A stretch of 22,065 nt of DNA from CAXBPY01 sp003455275 (GTDB lineage: Bacteria; Bacteroidota; Bacteroidia; Chitinophagales; UBA10324), in assembly GCA_963977675.1 (NCBI GenBank), contig CAXBPY010000050.1, forward strand, positions 1 through 22,065, read 5' to 3'. The notes under the pieces were generated by a model. The model saw only the letters and a program-made list of their open reading frames with translations, did no database searches and had not been told where the DNA came from. Positions 1 to 8,653 of this stretch are shown piece by piece; positions within the stretch are counted from its first letter, which is position 1, and every line of letters begins with the position of its first letter. Made by a program: the position numbers and the translations under genes.

Positions 1-1515
1 CAAATTCCTCAGGCGATTTCTTATCAGGCCATTGCGCGCAACGCTGCAGGTGCAGCCATTGTAAATTCAAATATCAGTATCCGGATTTCAATTAAAGACC
101 TAAGCGCTTCCGGAACTACCATTTATATTGAAACACATGCTGTAACCACCAATCAATTTGGTTTGTTCACACTGTCGGTTGGTTCAGGTGCTGTAGTTAG
201 CGGTACATTCTCTTCAATTCTATGGGCAACCGGAGCCAAGTATATGAAAGTTGAAATGGATCCGACAGGAGGCACATCCTATATTGACATGGGAACTTCA
301 CAACTCATAAGTGTTCCTTACGCATTAGTTGCAGGCAGTGTAATAAATGGCGGGAGCTCTGGTGATGATTGGGGGACACAAACTGCCATTACAAATTCTA
401 CACTTAGTGGAAATGGTTTGATCGCAAATCCCCTCGCAATAGCTCAGCAAGGTGCAGCAAGCGGTGATGTGCTTAAATGGAATGGAACAACATGGGCGCC
501 CGCGACCGATAATGTTGGAAGCGGAGCTGATAACTGGGGAACGCAAACTGTAGTTTCAAATTCTACACTCACTGGCGCCGGAACCTTTGCAAATCCGCTT
601 GGCCTTTCTCAGCAGGGCGCTGTAACTGGACAAACACTTAAATGGAATGGAATAACATGGGCTCCTGCAAATGATGATGACCAGCAAACGATTTCTCTTG
701 TTGGAAATAACCTTTCTATCAGCAACGGAAACACTGTAACACTGCCAACCGGAACTACTTACACTGCAGGAACAGGAATTTCAATTTCAGGAAATGTGAT
801 AACAAATACCGGAGACAGCGACAATAATCCAACCAATGAATGGCAGACTCTTTCGCTGGCAGGAAACACGCTTAGCATTTCAAATGGAAACAGCGTGACA
901 CTTCCTTCAGGCGGAGGTGCAGATAATTGGGGAACACAGTCTGCCGTAACAGACGCCACATTAACCGGAAATGGAACCGCAGGAAATCCTCTTGGAATTG
1001 CGCAGCAAAGCGCAACCACAGGGCAAGTGCTTCAATGGAATGGAACAACATGGGCTCCCGGACCAAGTGCTCTTGTTACAGGTCAAACAGTTTCGGCGGT
1101 TTATAGCACAACTGCTCTAAGCGTTACTTCCTTAACTACAACATGGACTTTGATTCCGGGATTGACACAAACCATTAATGTTCCTTCAGGTTACACTCTT
1201 CTCATTTCTACTAATGGAGGAATTCAAACAACATCAGCGGTAGCTACCGGATTTTCTGCAGCTGATATTGCAATATTTATAGATGGCGGATACAATACTG
1301 CAGGAATCGGCTACGAGAGAATAATAGCAGCTAACACCACAGGATTAGTTGGCGCAATCTCATACTGGAGTATATCACAACCTGCAAGTGTTGCTCCCGG
1401 AACTCATACAATAGAGGTGAAGGCACTTTACAACCTTGGGGCAAGTTGTGCTGTAGCAGCCGACAACAACAGCGTGCTTCATTCCATACTTACTTTAACA
1501 CTTATCAAAAACTGA
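1..1515 (+). CDS. Surface/tail-fibre-like repeat protein, 5' truncated
   Basis: The frame is open from the first base, so the start lies upstream; 504 residues are visible. The N-terminal ~115 residues (QAISYQAIARNAAG to GTSQLISVPYAL) match the start of the gene at 20695 almost residue for residue, which implies that only about 20 residues including a signal peptide are missing. Then come three modules of the form DNWGTQ..NSTLTGNG..NPLGIAQQGA..GQ.LKWNGT.WAPA (from 364, 529 and 922), two modules with LSISNGNTVTLP (about 682-920), and a ~145-residue C-terminal beta-rich domain that does not look like a T9SS sorting domain. Proteins of this kind in Bacteroidota are exported and fibre-like, often annotated as tail fiber domain proteins; an adhesin role is inference only. 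The stop codon is 2 nt from the stop of the opposing gene. Confidence 0.85.
   Translation, partial: QIPQAISYQAIARNAAGAAIVNSNISIRISIKDLSASGTTIYIETHAVTTNQFGLFTLSVGSGAVVSGTFSSILWATGAKYMKVEMDPTGGTSYIDMGTSQLISVPYALVAGSVINGGSSGDDWGTQTAITNSTLSGNGLIANPLAIAQQGAASGDVLKWNGTTWAPATDNVGSGADNWGTQTVVSNSTLTGAGTFANPLGLSQQGAVTGQTLKWNGITWAPANDDDQQTISLVGNNLSISNGNTVTLPTGTTYTAGTGISISGNVITNTGDSDNNPTNEWQTLSLAGNTLSISNGNSVTLPSGGGADNWGTQSAVTDATLTGNGTAGNPLGIAQQSATTGQVLQWNGTTWAPGPSALVTGQTVSAVYSTTALSVTSLTTTWTLIPGLTQTINVPSGYTLLISTNGGIQTTSAVATGFSAADIAIFIDGGYNTAGIGYERIIAANTTGLVGAISYWSISQPASVAPGTHTIEVKALYNLGASCAVAADNNSVLHSILTLTLIKN
364..1068 (+). repeat. NWGTQ / WNGTTWAP coding modules (three copies)
   Basis: Protein-level repeats begin at 364, 529 and 922. 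The first two are adjacent with a 165-nt (55-codon) period. The third is separated from them by two modules carrying LSISNGN and a TGISISGNVITNTG segment. Conserved cores are DNWGTQ, NSTLTGNG, AQQGA and LKWNG.TWAP. The same modules recur in the gene at 20695. Confidence 0.85.
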
Positions 1516-1517
1516 TT

Positions 1518-2762
1518 TCATTTCGGAGTTTGACTTTGTGATTTCCAATTGGAGTAAGAATTCATGATTGCATTGTATAGCAGATCTGCCTGCAGTTTAT
1601 AGCCGCGTGCTGTGAGATGCAGCAAATCTTTTTGAGCTAACCCAACGCGATACCATTTATAAATGGAGCCGAAGCCGCCCATGAGGTGGTAGAAATCCCA
1701 GAAGGAACAATTATTATTTGCACAGTAATACTTCATCACGCTCACTGCTTTTGCAACATTTACATTTTTATACTTGTGATATCTGTACCCGTCGGGCGGA
1801 GAGGTCAGCAAGAAATTTGCATCAGGAATGGCGGCCCGCATTTTCGAAATAAATAAACTCATGTTGTTATTTAATTCGCTCTCGGTAAAATATTTTGCGT
1901 AAGCATCATTCGTTCCAAGCGACACAATAATCAGATCTGGATGAAGCGAAATAAGTTGATCAACAAAATAAACTGAGCTATCGTAGTGAGAATACATGGC
2001 ACCATTCACTCCAATCATATCATACAATAATCCGGTGTCGCCATTTTCAAGTTCCACTCCATAAATCATCATTTGATTTTGAAAGCTGTCTGTTCGCAGC
2101 ATTCGAAGCTGAAACTGGTGCATTGTATCGCGTAACGAAATATCTGAAGTAAAAAAATCAGGGGTAGTGATTTTAGAATTGATGAGTGCAACATTCGATT
2201 GGTTAGCGTCTGCAATGATCATGTCATATGCATCCGGTGCCTTGTAGTGAAATATTTTTAAATGATTGAATGCATAATTCAAACTGTCTGCATCATAAAT
2301 ATTGAAACTGATAGCCGCAGCCGAATCATATGAGCGAATAGTGATTCCGCTTACGCCAATCGGCAGCGGAATATTTGGAAATACATTTCGCTTGGCTTCC
2401 CAGCTAACATTACTCGAAGTATAAAAATTTTTCGGTTCATTTGTTTTTGCCACCCGATATGGAAAGATTAATCCTCTTCCTGCGTTACCAAATTTTCGCT
2501 GGAGTTTTTCTCTCATTACTCCGCTGAAAAAATCTGCCTGAATGTGTGAGTCGCCAATCTGAACTACAGTTACAGTTTTTCTTTTTCCGTTTTGTAAATC
2601 ATCCAGCTTTCTGAAAAAAGAATTCAGCGCGGTATCATTCTGCAAGTGATCGAGAGAATCTACAATGAATGAATATCCGGAAGTGATCTCTTCAGTGGTT
2701 TGTGAATATGCTAGGAATGAAAACGCGAACAGCGTTACAAGGAGCGAAAAAAATTTTCTCAA
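1518..2762 (-). CDS. Exported SGNH/GDSL-type hydrolase (esterase-like)
   Basis: 414 residues with an N-terminal signal peptide (MRKFFSLLVTLFAFSFLAYS, cleavage near residue 20). SGNH blocks are visible: block I IGDSH with nucleophile Ser72, a probable block II glycine in GVNGA (251-255), block III GTND with Asn285, and block V DLLHL with Asp379 and His382. The GDSH form of block I is seen in peptidoglycan or polysaccharide O-acetylesterases, so deacetylation of a cell-envelope glycan is a reasonable inference; the substrate cannot be read. The start is TTG: the codon just before it is an in-frame TGA, and the next internal Met lies after the catalytic Ser. It follows the other SGNH gene by 4 nt, so the two are probably co-transcribed. 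Confidence 0.88.
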   Translation of the reverse strand: MRKFFSLLVTLFAFSFLAYSQTTEEITSGYSFIVDSLDHLQNDTALNSFFRKLDDLQNGKRKTVTVVQIGDSHIQADFFSGVMREKLQRKFGNAGRGLIFPYRVAKTNEPKNFYTSSNVSWEAKRNVFPNIPLPIGVSGITIRSYDSAAAISFNIYDADSLNYAFNHLKIFHYKAPDAYDMIIADANQSNVALINSKITTPDFFTSDISLRDTMHQFQLRMLRTDSFQNQMMIYGVELENGDTGLLYDMIGVNGAMYSHYDSSVYFVDQLISLHPDLIIVSLGTNDAYAKYFTESELNNNMSLFISKMRAAIPDANFLLTSPPDGYRYHKYKNVNVAKAVSVMKYYCANNNCSFWDFYHLMGGFGSIYKWYRVGLAQKDLLHLTARGYKLQADLLYNAIMNSYSNWKSQSQTPK

Positions 2763-2766
2763 TCAG

Positions 2767-4188
2767 TTATTTCTTTTTAACCGGGTTTTGTAAAAACCAA
2801 TTGTATTCAAACAATAATGATTGAACAAAATCATCTGCCACAACTTTTCCTCCTGTTGCTTTAAAGTGTGTGTAGTCCTTATTTGCAAGTGGAGGTTTTG
2901 CATCAGCCATCCGGATCATGGAACTGTCGCCGCCCATGGCAGTGAACAAATCCCAGAAAGAAATTTTATTGTCTGATGCTATGTCGCGCTGCGAATTGAT
3001 GAGTGAATAAATCGTGGGCATCGTCACATACTTTCCATCTTTCTTAATGCTGCGGTCGGTGCAACCAATAATTACAATAGGAGTTTGCGTGTAAGTTGTT
3101 TTCAAAAACTTAATTGTTTTTCCAAAACTGTTTTCATACCAGGAGTAATCTTCCATTGTGGGTGAAGCGATGTTCACTCCATATTGAAACACGATGAGAT
3201 CATAATTACGCACCTGCTGAAACTGCTTCCACACACTTTGCTTCACACCGCTGAGATGAATGCCCGATGAACCGCGCAGCGAGTAGTTGTCAATGAAAAT
3301 TCCTTTCTGCGATTCGAAACTCAATCCATAAACAAACAGCGTATCGTTCGGAACAAATTTTATTTGAATGGAATGAACCGGAAGATTTTGATTCAGATCG
3401 AGCTTCGAAATTTTTGAACCCGCAGTCAGAAATATTTTTTTGAAAGAAGAAGACCCGTTGAGCGAATACAAAATGTAATCGCCGGAATCAGCGCGACTGT
3501 AGTAGAGCGAAATATTGTAGAGCGTGTCCAACCCTTTCAGCGAACTTTTCACCGAAGAATACTTCACCCAGCTTGCTTCGCCGGCAGCAGTGGCAGAATC
3601 AGTGCCGCGCGAAATTTTTCGCGGCATGTAAACCTGACCATAAGGTCCGTAAGGAACTTTGTGCTTCACTGAATCGGTGAGCGAAAAAGTTTTCCATGAA
3701 TCAGCAAAAGTCCAGTTGATGGTTTGCCGGAAACCCGGAACATGCGTGGTGATGGGAACAAACCCGACACCGCTGCCGCCAAATTTTTTTTGAAGCGCGC
3801 TGCGTGCATCCTGCGTAATGATGTCGCCTTCAATCAGCGAATCACCAAACCATGCAATGCGCACTTTTGTTTTGTCGCCCTTCTGAACACTTTGAATTTT
3901 TGTGAAAAGATTTTTCCAACTGAATGAAGTGTCGGATTCATATCGCTCAAGCAACAAAACATTTTCTTTTTTCGCGAGCGAATCTTTTGCGGGAGGTTGC
4001 GGCGGAATAATTTTTCTTACAATTTTTTTCTCTGCTTTCTTTTCCTTCAGATCACTGAAGAGATCAATTTTTTTGGTAGAAAATTTTCCGAGTGTGAAAT
4101 CAGTTTTCAGAAATGAAAGCGCAGAAAGTAGGAGCACAACATAAAGCACCAGCCGGAACGACGGCTGAATCTGATTTTCGGATGACAT
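2767..4188 (-). CDS. Membrane-anchored SGNH-hydrolase-like protein
   Basis: 473 residues from ATG at 4188; a TTG 21 nt upstream would add MTAPKKN but is less likely. Residues about 11-27 form one membrane segment, followed by a Lys- and Pro-rich linker (about 38-75) and a large extracytoplasmic SGNH domain. Block I is FGDSL (Ser117), RGSSG (305-309) fits block II, QYGVN (335-339) gives the block III Asn, and DYTH (438-441) gives the catalytic Asp and His. It is a divergent paralogue of the downstream gene: both share the SFWD(L/F)..(A/L)MGG stretch before block V. Bacteroidota often carry such pairs next to an MBOAT O-acyltransferase gene, but none is visible here. An envelope-glycan esterase role is inference. 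Confidence 0.85.
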   Translation of the reverse strand: MSSENQIQPSFRLVLYVVLLLSALSFLKTDFTLGKFSTKKIDLFSDLKEKKAEKKIVRKIIPPQPPAKDSLAKKENVLLLERYESDTSFSWKNLFTKIQSVQKGDKTKVRIAWFGDSLIEGDIITQDARSALQKKFGGSGVGFVPITTHVPGFRQTINWTFADSWKTFSLTDSVKHKVPYGPYGQVYMPRKISRGTDSATAAGEASWVKYSSVKSSLKGLDTLYNISLYYSRADSGDYILYSLNGSSSFKKIFLTAGSKISKLDLNQNLPVHSIQIKFVPNDTLFVYGLSFESQKGIFIDNYSLRGSSGIHLSGVKQSVWKQFQQVRNYDLIVFQYGVNIASPTMEDYSWYENSFGKTIKFLKTTYTQTPIVIIGCTDRSIKKDGKYVTMPTIYSLINSQRDIASDNKISFWDLFTAMGGDSSMIRMADAKPPLANKDYTHFKATGGKVVADDFVQSLLFEYNWFLQNPVKKK

Positions 4189-4284
4189 ATTTTTTTTGGG
4201 GGCGGTCAAAAATATTCAATGCGCGTGTGAGAGAAATATTTTTTTCAAGAAAGAAAAATTGAGTGTCTGAATACAATGGAACGC

Positions 4285-4303
4285 TCCCGAAACAAGTTCG
4301 GGA
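4285..4303. repeat. Short palindrome TCCCGAA-ACAAG-TTCGGGA
   Basis: Perfect 7-bp inverted repeat with a 5-nt loop. Related TCCCGA...TCGGGA hairpins occur at 18038-18055 and 19551-19566. No T-run follows on either strand, so a terminator role is not supported. Confidence 0.75.
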
Positions 4304-4346
4304 CAGGAGATTCCGCTGATTGTTATGATTTATTATGATAGCCGCA

Positions 4347-4417
4347 AACCACAGAGTTTCTCGGAGTGAATACAACACTGAGTTACTCTGAGTAATACTC
4401 CGTGTGACTCAGTGGTT
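4347..4417. repeat. 71-nt imperfect palindromic element
   Basis: The two 21-nt arms (4347-4367 and 4397-4417) pair at 17 of 21 positions; both ends carry AACCAC.GAGT and an inner CGGAGT/ACTCCG block pairs perfectly. The centre repeats ACTGAGT/CTGAGT words. No reading frame is associated. This has the form of a small interspersed palindromic element. Confidence 0.7.
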
Positions 4418-4421
4418 GATT

Positions 4422-4508
4422 TTATTCCTTAATAAATTTCTCAACCTGCAAGCTGCCATCCTTCATCCGCACTTTTATAAAATAAACTCCGGCGGGCAGG
4501 GAGTGCAT
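4422..4508 (-). pseudogene. Remnant of a T9SS type A C-terminal sorting domain
   Basis: Read on the minus strand, this 28-codon frame ends LPAGVYFIKV, then RMKDGSLQVEKFIKE and a TAA stop. That is the canonical last beta-strand pair of T9SS type A sorting domains (pattern LPAGVYFI.V....G....KF.K). A TGA stop lies directly upstream in frame and no cargo domain precedes it, so only the 3' tip of a former secreted-protein gene survives. The palindrome at 4347-4417 lies 4 nt past its stop. A very short functional peptide is unlikely. Confidence 0.75.
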
Positions 4509-4579
4509 TCATGCAATAGCAAATTTAGAAATGGGAAACCAATTCGTCTATACTATCCATTTTTAGTTCACTGATTATT

Positions 4580-7432
4580 TCAGTTCAACTCCTTCTTCAA
4601 AAACATTCCTGTAAAACTGTTTTTGTTCTTCGCAACTTCTTCGGGAGTTCCTTCGCACACAATGGTGCCGCCGCGGTGCCCGCCGTCGGGCCCAAGGTCA
4701 ATGATGTGGTCCGCAAGTTTTATTACATCCATGTTGTGCTCAATCACGAGCACGGTGTTGCCTTTGTCGGTGAGCTTGCTCAGCACTTCCATCAGCACGC
4801 GCACATCTTCGAAGTGAAGCCCAGTGGTAGGTTCATCTAAAATGTAAAAAGTGTTGCCCGTATCTTTTTTCGAAAGCTCGGTGCTGAGTTTCACTCGCTG
4901 TGCCTCGCCACCGCTGAGTGTGGTTGCCTGCTGACCGAGATGTATGTAACCAAGACCAACATCCTGCATCGTTTTTATTTTGCGGTGAATGCGATGCATG
5001 TTTTCAAAAAACACTACGGCTTCGTCCACCGTCATCTCCAGCACATCGCTGATAGATTTTCCTCGGTAGCGCACTTCCAGCGTTTCGCGGTTGTAGCGCT
5101 TGCCAAGGCAGCGCTCGCACGGCACATACACATCGGGAAGAAAATTCATTTCGATGGTGCGCATGCCCGCGCCTTCACACACTTCGCATCTGCCGCCTTT
5201 TACATTGAAAGAAAATCTGCCAGGTTTGTAACCGCGGATTTTTGCTTCAGGAAGTTGCGCAAACAAATCGCGAATCTCCGTGAACACACCAATGTAAGTA
5301 GCAGGATTGCTGCGCGGTGTTCTTCCGATTGGTGATTGATCTATCTCAATCACTTTGTCAATTTCCTTCAGCCCCTCAATCTTAGAGTGAGGCATCGGCT
5401 TCATCTTGGAGTGATAAGAGTAATTGCTGAGAATGGGATAGAGCGTTTCGTTGATGAGCGTGCTCTTGCCGCTTCCGCTCACGCCTGTAACACAGATTAA
5501 TTTTCCGAGAGGAAAACTGACGGTGACATTTTTCAGGTTGTTGCCGGTGGCACCGAGGAGAGAAAGAAATTTTCCGTTGCCTTCTCTTCTTTTCTTCGGA
5601 ACAGAAATAATTTTTTTTCCGCTGAGAAAATCTGCGGTCTCTGATTTCTGTGCGAGAAATTCTTTCACCGAACCTTCAGCAACAATTTTTCCACCATGCA
5701 CTCCCGCACGCGGACCAATATCAATGATGTGGTCTGCCGCGAGCATGATGTCTTTGTCGTGTTCAACAACTATCACCGTGTTATCAAGCTCCGATAAATT
5801 TTTGAGAGAAGAAATCAATCGCTGGTTGTCGCGCTGATGAAGCCCGATGCTCGGCTCATCGAGAATGTAGGTGATGCCTGTGAGCTTGGAACCAATTTGC
5901 GTAGCAAGCCGGATGCGCTGCGATTCACCGCCGCTCATGCTTCGCGCCGGGCGATCGAGTGAGAGATAATCCAATCCGACATCAAGTAAAAATTTTAAGC
6001 GCGCACGAATTTCTTTCAGCACATCGCGCGCAATTGTTTTTTGCTTCTCGCTGATTCTGTCTTCCAGTCCGGTGAACCATTGATAGAGTTCTCCGATTCC
6101 GAGCGAAGAAAGCTGCGCAATGTTTTTGTCGTCAATCTTGAAGAAGAGCGATTCTTTTTTCAGTCGTGCTCCGTTGCAATCAGGGCAACGCGATGTTTCC
6201 ATAAACTCCTCCGCCCAGCGGCGCAGCGCATCAGAAGTTGTATCGCGGAACAAGCGCTTGATCATGTTCACCACTCCTTCGAAAGTGGTGGTGTAGCCGA
6301 AAGGTTCTGCATCATCGAAATTCAGATTCACTTCCGTTTTTTCTTCAGCCGAACCATAGAGAATATGATTCATCGCCACTTTCGGAATCTGGTAAATCGG
6401 AGTTTCGAAATTGAATTTGTATTTATCGGCGAGTGAGCGCAACTGCACATACATAAAATTCTCGCGAGGCTCACCAATTGGTTTTATTCCTCCTGCGTTA
6501 ATGGTTTTTGTTTCATCAGGAATCACCGCCTTCCAGTTGATCTGATAAATGAAGCCAAGTCCCTTGCACTGCGGACATGCACCATACGGCGAGTTGAACG
6601 AAAAAGTATTTGGCGATGGCTCCTCGTAACTGATTCCGGTGAGCGGGTCCATCAGCGAAATACTGTAGTGATAAATTTTCTCATTGTCCTTCACCTGCAC
6701 GATCAGTAATCCTTTTCCAATCTTCAATGCTGTATCAACTGATTTGCGAAGCCGCTCTGCTGATTCATCATACATGCTGATCCGGTCTATCACCAGTTCA
6801 ATATCATGAACCACATAACGGTCCACCTGCATTTTTTCTTTGAGTTCCTTTACTTCACCATCCACCCGAACTTTTGTGTAACCCTGCTTGCGCAACTGTT
6901 CAAACAATTCGCGGTAGTGTCCTTTGCGACCGCGCACCACAGGGGCAAGCAAAATGATTTGCTCTTCCTTAAACTGATTTTTAATTCGCTCAATGATTTC
7001 ATCCATGCTCATCTTCTTCATGGGCATTCCGTTCTCGTAAGAGAATGCTTCGGATGCGCGCGCGAAAAGCAATCGCATGAAATCATATACTTCAGTTACT
7101 GTTCCAACTGTAGAGCGCGGATTTTTTCCAACTGTTTTTTGTTCAATAGAAATCACGGGACTCAATCCGTTGATGCTGTCTACATCCGGGCGCTCCATAT
7201 CACCAATGAACTGACGCGCATAAGCAGAAAAACTTTCCATGTAGCGGCGCTGACCTTCAGCGTAAATGGTATCGAATGCAAGTGAAGATTTTCCGCTGCC
7301 GCTGATTCCTGTTATCACCACGAGTTTGTTGCGCGGAATACTGACATCAATATTTTTCAGGTTGTGAACGCGGGCGCCGATCACATCAAGTGTTTCAGTA
7401 TCTGATGAACCAGATATTTTTTCCTTGCTCAT
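4580..7432 (-). CDS. uvrA: Excinuclease ABC subunit A (UvrA)
   Basis: 950 residues, normal for UvrA, the damage-recognition ATPase of nucleotide excision repair that loads UvrB. Walker A motifs are GISGSGKSS (42-50) and GVSGSGKST (650-658). ABC signatures are MSGGESQR and LSGGEAQR, with Walker B regions YILDEPSIGLH and YILDEPTTGLH. The C-terminal zinc module is intact (C749, C752, C772, C775). The N-terminal zinc module looks incomplete: only CPQC (286-289) remains, and Asp262 sits in LMDPLTG, at about where I would expect one of the upstream cysteines. I chose ATG at 7432; a TTG 15 nt upstream would add MRTHF. It is the last gene of a same-strand run and starts 69 nt after the MORN/TonB-C gene. 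Confidence 0.97.
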   Translation of the reverse strand: MSKEKISGSSDTETLDVIGARVHNLKNIDVSIPRNKLVVITGISGSGKSSLAFDTIYAEGQRRYMESFSAYARQFIGDMERPDVDSINGLSPVISIEQKTVGKNPRSTVGTVTEVYDFMRLLFARASEAFSYENGMPMKKMSMDEIIERIKNQFKEEQIILLAPVVRGRKGHYRELFEQLRKQGYTKVRVDGEVKELKEKMQVDRYVVHDIELVIDRISMYDESAERLRKSVDTALKIGKGLLIVQVKDNEKIYHYSISLMDPLTGISYEEPSPNTFSFNSPYGACPQCKGLGFIYQINWKAVIPDETKTINAGGIKPIGEPRENFMYVQLRSLADKYKFNFETPIYQIPKVAMNHILYGSAEEKTEVNLNFDDAEPFGYTTTFEGVVNMIKRLFRDTTSDALRRWAEEFMETSRCPDCNGARLKKESLFFKIDDKNIAQLSSLGIGELYQWFTGLEDRISEKQKTIARDVLKEIRARLKFLLDVGLDYLSLDRPARSMSGGESQRIRLATQIGSKLTGITYILDEPSIGLHQRDNQRLISSLKNLSELDNTVIVVEHDKDIMLAADHIIDIGPRAGVHGGKIVAEGSVKEFLAQKSETADFLSGKKIISVPKKRREGNGKFLSLLGATGNNLKNVTVSFPLGKLICVTGVSGSGKSTLINETLYPILSNYSYHSKMKPMPHSKIEGLKEIDKVIEIDQSPIGRTPRSNPATYIGVFTEIRDLFAQLPEAKIRGYKPGRFSFNVKGGRCEVCEGAGMRTIEMNFLPDVYVPCERCLGKRYNRETLEVRYRGKSISDVLEMTVDEAVVFFENMHRIHRKIKTMQDVGLGYIHLGQQATTLSGGEAQRVKLSTELSKKDTGNTFYILDEPTTGLHFEDVRVLMEVLSKLTDKGNTVLVIEHNMDVIKLADHIIDLGPDGGHRGGTIVCEGTPEEVAKNKNSFTGMFLKKELN

Positions 7433-7455
7433 AAAATGGGTGCGCAAAGAAAGCG

Positions 7456-7473
7456 GTTGGTCAGACGACCAAC
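7456..7473. repeat. Hairpin GTTGGTC-AGAC-GACCAAC
   Basis: Perfect 7-bp inverted repeat with a 4-nt loop in the 69-nt gap upstream of uvrA. There is no T-run, so it does not look like an intrinsic terminator. It could be an mRNA processing or stability element, an operator, or another repeat. Confidence 0.5.
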
Positions 7474-7501
7474 AACGAATAGCAAAGGATTTGTTTTAAA
7501 A

Positions 7502-8653
7502 TTATTCGAGCTTGAATTCAACCGGAAAATAAACCCGCGACTTTACAGGAATGCCCTGTTGTAACGCAGGCATCCAGGTAGGCATGTGACTGGCAAGATA
7601 AATTGCTTCGGCATCGCATTGCTCATTGATTGAATTGAAAACTTTTATGTCGTTGATACGGCCCAGTTCATCCACTTCAAAGTTGAGCCAAACAGTTCCG
7701 GAGATTTTCAGCTTTCGCGCATCTTCAGGATACACCATATTCAGCCTGAAATATTCTTTCAAACCCTTTCCGCCGGCCGGGTAGTGTGCAGGAATAAAAA
7801 GCGATTTATTCTGTGGATCATAATCAAAGTTTGTATCGAAAGGATCATTCTCTTTTCCTGCCGCTGCATAAGGAACTTCTGTTTTATCGTAATTGAGGTA
7901 GTGCCATGTTTCTACTTTTTTATCTTCGAGATACATGCCATAACATTTTTTATTTCCATCAATATTCAAGTAGGCTGCATAATCATTCAACGATCCCTTT
8001 GACCAATGTTCCGAAGAAAACAATTGGCCATAAGGATAATACCTCTGTAACATCCCGCTTCCGAATTTGAAATCGCCGCTCGACAATTCATTTCCATAAA
8101 TATCCCATTGACCAATCAACTTATAAGGTGTGCCATTTTGATAAATCATTTTCATATACGGGTTTCCTGTTTCATGAAATGAATAAAAAGTGTCGACTAT
8201 TCCTCCGTAATGAAATTTAGCTATGTAAAGAGGAAATCCATATTGCGAAAACCCTGTCCACACGCTGTCTGCCATGCCGTCTTTGAAATAGAGAATGGCT
8301 CGCGTTTGAGAAAGTGAATCTAAATATTCCCACCTTCCATCTTTCAATCCGTTTTTATAGTGACCTCGAAACATAAGTGCACCATCGAGGTTAAAGAAAT
8401 ACCAATCGCCGGTTTTCATGCCATGATCCAATGTTCCGTTTTCGGTTACCACATCATAATAATATCGCAGGTAGTTTGCAGGCTTGGTGGTGTCATTGTC
8501 AGGATATACCAGGCTTTCTGTAATTGGGGTTGGGCGCATGATACTATCCGGGTTATAGGGCGTTTGCGCCTTTGATGAGAGCGGGAAAAAATGAAAAGTG
8601 AAAAGTGAAATGCAGAGAAAAAATTTTCTCACTGTAAAAAATTTATTCAACAT
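7502..8653 (-). CDS. Periplasmic MORN-like repeat protein with TonB C-terminal domain
   Basis: 383 residues from ATG at 8653, with a signal peptide ending near SSKAQ (residue 30). Residues about 78-250 carry MORN-type repeats (G.W.F.NLDG....G.Y.NG.KDGRWEY, then looser units). Residues about 300-383 form a TonB C-terminal fold (YPEDARKLKISGTVWLNFEVDE...). It lacks the cytoplasmic anchor and Pro-rich spacer of a true TonB, so it is more likely a soluble or lipid-free periplasmic protein than an energy transducer. The chosen ATG overlaps the end of the MFS gene by 11 nt, suggesting translational coupling. A GTG at 8632 would give a shorter signal peptide starting MRKFF. The hydrophobic core (SLFTFHFF) is encoded by a TTTCACT heptamer repeat. 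Confidence 0.85.
   Translation of the reverse strand: MLNKFFTVRKFFLCISLFTFHFFPLSSKAQTPYNPDSIMRPTPITESLVYPDNDTTKPANYLRYYYDVVTENGTLDHGMKTGDWYFFNLDGALMFRGHYKNGLKDGRWEYLDSLSQTRAILYFKDGMADSVWTGFSQYGFPLYIAKFHYGGIVDTFYSFHETGNPYMKMIYQNGTPYKLIGQWDIYGNELSSGDFKFGSGMLQRYYPYGQLFSSEHWSKGSLNDYAAYLNIDGNKKCYGMYLEDKKVETWHYLNYDKTEVPYAAAGKENDPFDTNFDYDPQNKSLFIPAHYPAGGKGLKEYFRLNMVYPEDARKLKISGTVWLNFEVDELGRINDIKVFNSINEQCDAEAIYLASHMPTWMPALQQGIPVKSRVYFPVEFKLE
8590..8610 (-). repeat. TTTCACT heptamer repeat in signal-peptide core (3 units)
   Basis: On the minus strand three near-identical heptamers (TTTCACT, TTTCACT, TTTCATT) encode part of the hydrophobic segment of the MORN/TonB-C signal peptide. The same heptamer family occurs at 10951-10973 (+) and 12374-12395 (-). 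Confidence 0.75.

Larger units (their letters stand above)
4189..4579. other. Non-coding stretch rich in repeat remnants
   Basis: This is the only gene-free stretch over 300 bases. It contains a TCCCGAA/TTCGGGA hairpin (4285-4303), a 71-nt imperfect palindrome (4347-4417) and a decayed T9SS sorting-domain tail (4422-4508). The remaining ~70 bases before the uvrA stop show nothing recognisable. No convincing terminator or promoter was found. Confidence 0.7.

Noticed and set aside
4100..4378. 92-codon frame on the minus strand upstream of the SGNH genes
   Set aside because: It overlaps the start of the membrane-anchored SGNH gene in another frame and crosses the palindromes; no protein-like features.
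7456..7473. Intrinsic terminator between the MORN/TonB-C gene and uvrA
   Set aside because: The 7-bp stem has no T-run on either strand.
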